A DNA stretch of 64,000 bases. Source: Megascapheus bottae (taxonomy: Eukaryota; Chordata; Mammalia; Rodentia; Geomyidae). The notes under the pieces were generated by a model. The model saw nothing but the letters and a program-made list of their open reading frames with translations. It ran no database searches and was not told the DNA's origin. The stretch is taken from positions 2,772,501-2,836,500 of the forward strand of contig JANJXV010000049.1 of assembly GCA_024803745.1 (NCBI GenBank). The letters run 5' to 3'. This document shows, piece by piece, positions 62,011-64,000 of the stretch. Position numbers and translations under genes: made by a program. The first letter of the stretch is position 1. Each line of letters opens with the position of its first letter.

Positions 62011-64000
62011 GGGTTAGGGTTAGGGTAAGGGTAAGTGTTACGTTTAGGGTTAGGTTTAGGGTTAGGGTAAGTGTTAGGGTAAGGGATAGGGTTAGGGTTA
62101 GATTTAGAGTTGAGGTTATGGTTATGGTTAGGGTAAGGGTAAGGATTAGGGTTAGGGTAAGTGTTAGTGTTAGGGTTAGGGTTAGGGTTAGGGGTTAGGG
62201 TTAGGGTTAAGGTAAGTGTAAGGGATAGGGTTAGGGTTAGGGTTAGGGTTAGGATAAGGGTTAGGGTTAGGGTTAGGGTTAGGGTTAGGGTAAGTGTAAG
62301 GGTTAGGGTTAGGGTTACGGTTAGGTTTAGAGTTAGGGGTAGTTTTAGGGTAAAGGTAAGGGTTAGGGTTAGGGTTAGGGTAAGGGTTAGCGTTAGGTTT
62401 AGGGTTAGGTTTAGAGTTAATGTTAGGGTTAATTAAGGGTAAGGGTTAGGGTGAGGGTTAGGATTAGGCTTAGGGTTAGGGTAAGGGTTAGGGTTAGGTG
62501 TTAGGTTTAGGGTTAGGGTAAGGGGTAGGTTTAGTGTTAAGGTTAGGGTTAGTGTAAGGCTTAGGGTTAGGTTTAAGATTAGGGTAAGGGTTATGGTTAG
62601 AGTTACTGTAAGGTTAATTGTTAGCGTTAGGGTTAGGGTTAGGGTTAGGGTAAGGTTTAGGGTTAGGGTTAGGTTTAGGTTTAGGGTTGGAGTTAAGTTT
62701 AGGGTTAGGGTTACATTAAGGGGAAGGGTTAAGGTTAGGGTTAGGGTTAGGGTTAGGGTAAGGGAAAGGGTTAGGGTTAGGTTTAGGGTTAGGGTAAGGG
62801 TTAGGGTTAGTGTTAGGGTTAGGGTTAGTGTAAGGTTTAGGGTTAGGTTTAGGGTTAGGTTTAGGTTTAGGGTAAGGTTAAGGGTTAGGGTTAGGTTTAG
62901 GGTTAGGGTTAGCGTAAGGGTTAGTGTTAGGGTTAGGGTTAGGTTTAGTGTTGGTGTTAATGTTAGAGTTAGGGTAAGGGTTAGATTTAGGGTTAGGGTA
63001 AGCGTAAGTGTTAGGGTTAGGGTTAGGTTTAGTGTTGGGGTTAAGGTTAGGGTTAGGGTAAGGGTTAGGGTTAGGGTTAGGGTTAGGTTAAGGGTTAGGG
63101 ATAGGGTTAGGGTTATTATAAGGGTTAGGGTTAGGTTAGGTTAAGGGTTAGGGTTACGGTTATGGTTAGGGTAAGTATTAGGATTAGGGTTAGGGGTTAG
63201 GGTTAGGTTTAGGGTAAGGGTTAGTGTTAGGTTTAGGGTTAGGAAAGGGTAAGTGTTAGTGTTAGGGTTAACGTTAGGGTAAGGGTTAGGCTTAGGGATA
63301 GGGTTAGGTTTAGGTTTGGGTTTAAGGTTAGGGTTCGAGGAAAGGTAAGGGTTAGTGTTAGTGTAAGGGTTAGGGTTAGGGTTAGGGTTATGGTGAGGGT
63401 TAGGGTTAGGTTTAGAGATAGGGGTTACAGTTAGAGTTAGGTTTAGGGTTAGGGTTAGGGTTAGGGTAAGGGTAAGGGATAGGGTTAGGGAAAGGTTTAG
63501 GGTTAGGGTTAGGGTTAGGGTTAGGGTAGGGTTAGGGTAAGGGTAAGGTTTAGGGTTAGGATTAGGGTTAGGGTTAGGGAAAGGGTTAGGTTTAGGGTTA
63601 GGTTTAGGTTTCAGGTTATCGTTAGGGAAAGGGTAAGGGTTTGGTTTAGAGTTACGGGTAGGGTTAGGGTAAGGGTAGGGGTTAGGGTTAGGTTTAGAGT
63701 AAGGGTTAGCGTTAGGGTTAGGGTTAGGGTTAGAGTTAATGTTATGGTTAGTTAAGGGTAAGGCTTAGGGTTAAGGTTAGGGTTAGGGTAATGGTTAGGG
63801 TTAGGGGTTAGGTTTAGGGTTAGGGTAAGGTTTAGGGTTAGTTTTAGGGTTAGGGTTAGTTTAAGGGTTAGGGTTAGGTTTAGGGTTAGGGTAAGGGTTA
63901 TGGTTAGGGTTAGGGTAAGGGTAAGAGTTAGTGTTAGGGTTAGGGTTAGGGTTAGGGTAAGGGTGAGGGTTAGGGTTAGGGTTAGGTTTAGGGTTGGGTT
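62011..64000 (+). repeat. TTAGGG array continuing to the window edge, with V-W-T supermodule copy 3
   Basis: V is at 63112, W at 63171 (59 bases), T at 63421 and U at 63476. A GTTTAGTGTTGGGGTTAAGG string lies near 63028, and GAGTTAATGTTAGGG and GAGTTAATGTTATGG strings near 62413 and 63733. The array shows no sign of becoming more regular or of ending toward base 64000. Confidence 0.85.

Larger units (their letters stand above)
8335..63495 (+). repeat. Dispersed T-U module family (fixed 49-bp spacing)
   Basis: T is close to GGGGTTACGGTTAGAGTTAG and U to GGGATAGGGTTAGGGATAGG. Start positions (T/U) are about 8335/8384, 14901/14956, 23319/23368, 25540/25589, 26569/26618, 37465/37514, 38946/38995, 39314/39363, 39814/39863 and 63421/63476. 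Eight of ten distances are 49 and two are 55, one hexamer longer. A lone T lies at 40638. Confidence 0.86.
1..64000 (+). repeat. Degenerate TTAGGG telomere-type satellite array, continuous through the window
   Basis: Every line of the sequence reads as TTAGGG or a one-step variant, with the G-rich strand on + throughout. Nowhere did I find a CCCTAA tract, a transposon, a poly-A tail, or non-repeat sequence longer than a few bases. Frequent variants are TAAGGG (often two in a row), TTTAGGG, TTAAGG, TTAGTG, TTACGG, TTAGCG, TTATGG, TTGGGG, ATAGGG and TTAGGGG. Canonical runs reach only about six or seven units, for example near 45851-45890 and 41500-41535. Known biology: TTAGGG binds shelterin proteins (TRF1/TRF2 on duplex TAGGGTTA, POT1 on the single strand) and the G strand can fold into G-quadruplexes. 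Many intact TAGGGTTA sites remain, so binding is plausible but inferred. The array has no visible edge in the window. An interstitial or subterminal heterochromatic telomeric block is the best reading. A terminal tract made by telomerase would be far more uniform. Confidence 0.97.

Noticed and set aside
1..64000. Terminal telomere maintained by telomerase
   Set aside because: Canonical runs are only a few units long across the whole 64 kb, and regularity does not rise toward the right end, where a G-strand terminus would have to lie.
1..64000. Head-to-head telomere fusion relic
   Set aside because: There is no switch from TTAGGG to CCCTAA anywhere in the window.
1..64000. Variants as random sequencing or basecalling errors
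   Set aside because: The same rare variants recur in the same order and spacing in blocks many kilobases apart, which random error would not give. A contribution of errors to scattered single differences cannot be excluded.
1..64000. CRISPR array or bacterial repeat locus
   Set aside because: There are no unique spacers between repeats. The period is 6 bases, and no associated protein genes exist.

Overview
The whole 64 kb window is one continuous, degenerate array of the telomere-type hexamer TTAGGG. The G-rich strand is always the + strand. I see no protein-coding gene, RNA gene, transposon, CRISPR array or unique-sequence island. The array is already running at base 1 and still running at base 64000, so both real boundaries lie outside the window. 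TTAGGG as the base unit points to a eukaryote with the vertebrate-type telomere repeat (vertebrates, many other animals, many fungi and protists). Nothing here identifies a species. Intact TTAGGG runs are short (about six or seven units at most by eye). Between them are single-base variants (TAAGGG above all, then TTAAGG, TTAGTG, TTACGG, TTAGCG, TTATGG, TTAGAG, TTGGGG, ATAGGG, TCAGGG) and one-base length variants (TTTAGGG, TTAGGGG, TTAGG). This fits an old interstitial or subterminal heterochromatic telomeric block, not the homogeneous terminal tract that telomerase maintains.

The long open frames on both strands are by-products of a 6-bp period. On + they read Val-Arg or Gly-Leu repeats, and on - they read Leu-Thr or Pro-Asn repeats. 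None is annotated as a gene.

The real content is a second layer of organisation. Rare variant strings recur at fixed distances: a 113-bp pair (about 19 copies), a 71-bp pair (about 10), a 65-bp pair (about 7), a 49-bp pair (about 10) and a 58-59-bp pair (3). Around them are dozens of longer copied blocks, from 54 bp perfect doublets to a 1.65-kb segment repeated 13.7 kb away. The array is therefore a TTAGGG-derived higher-order satellite assembled by repeated duplication, not a tract of independently mutated hexamers.

Regional layout: 0-19 kb holds the 10.4-kb-offset and 13.7-kb-offset duplications, the 776-bp tandem and an approximately 850-bp unit in three copies. From 18 to 22 kb the array is more phase-broken, with 355-bp and 732-bp tandems. 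From 21 to 31 kb it holds second copies of left-half blocks and ends in a three-source mosaic. From 31 to 37 kb it holds a 644-bp tandem and related 1.2-2.7-kb-offset copies. From 37 to 41 kb it holds a 500-bp tandem. From 41 to 58 kb it is dominated by a roughly 600-bp superunit (four good copies). From 49 to 62 kb it holds offsets of about 0.67, 1.9, 5.7 and 10.5 kb, and 60.6-62.0 kb is again a mosaic. All coordinates of repeated blocks come from reading and aligning by eye, so edges are good to tens of bases.
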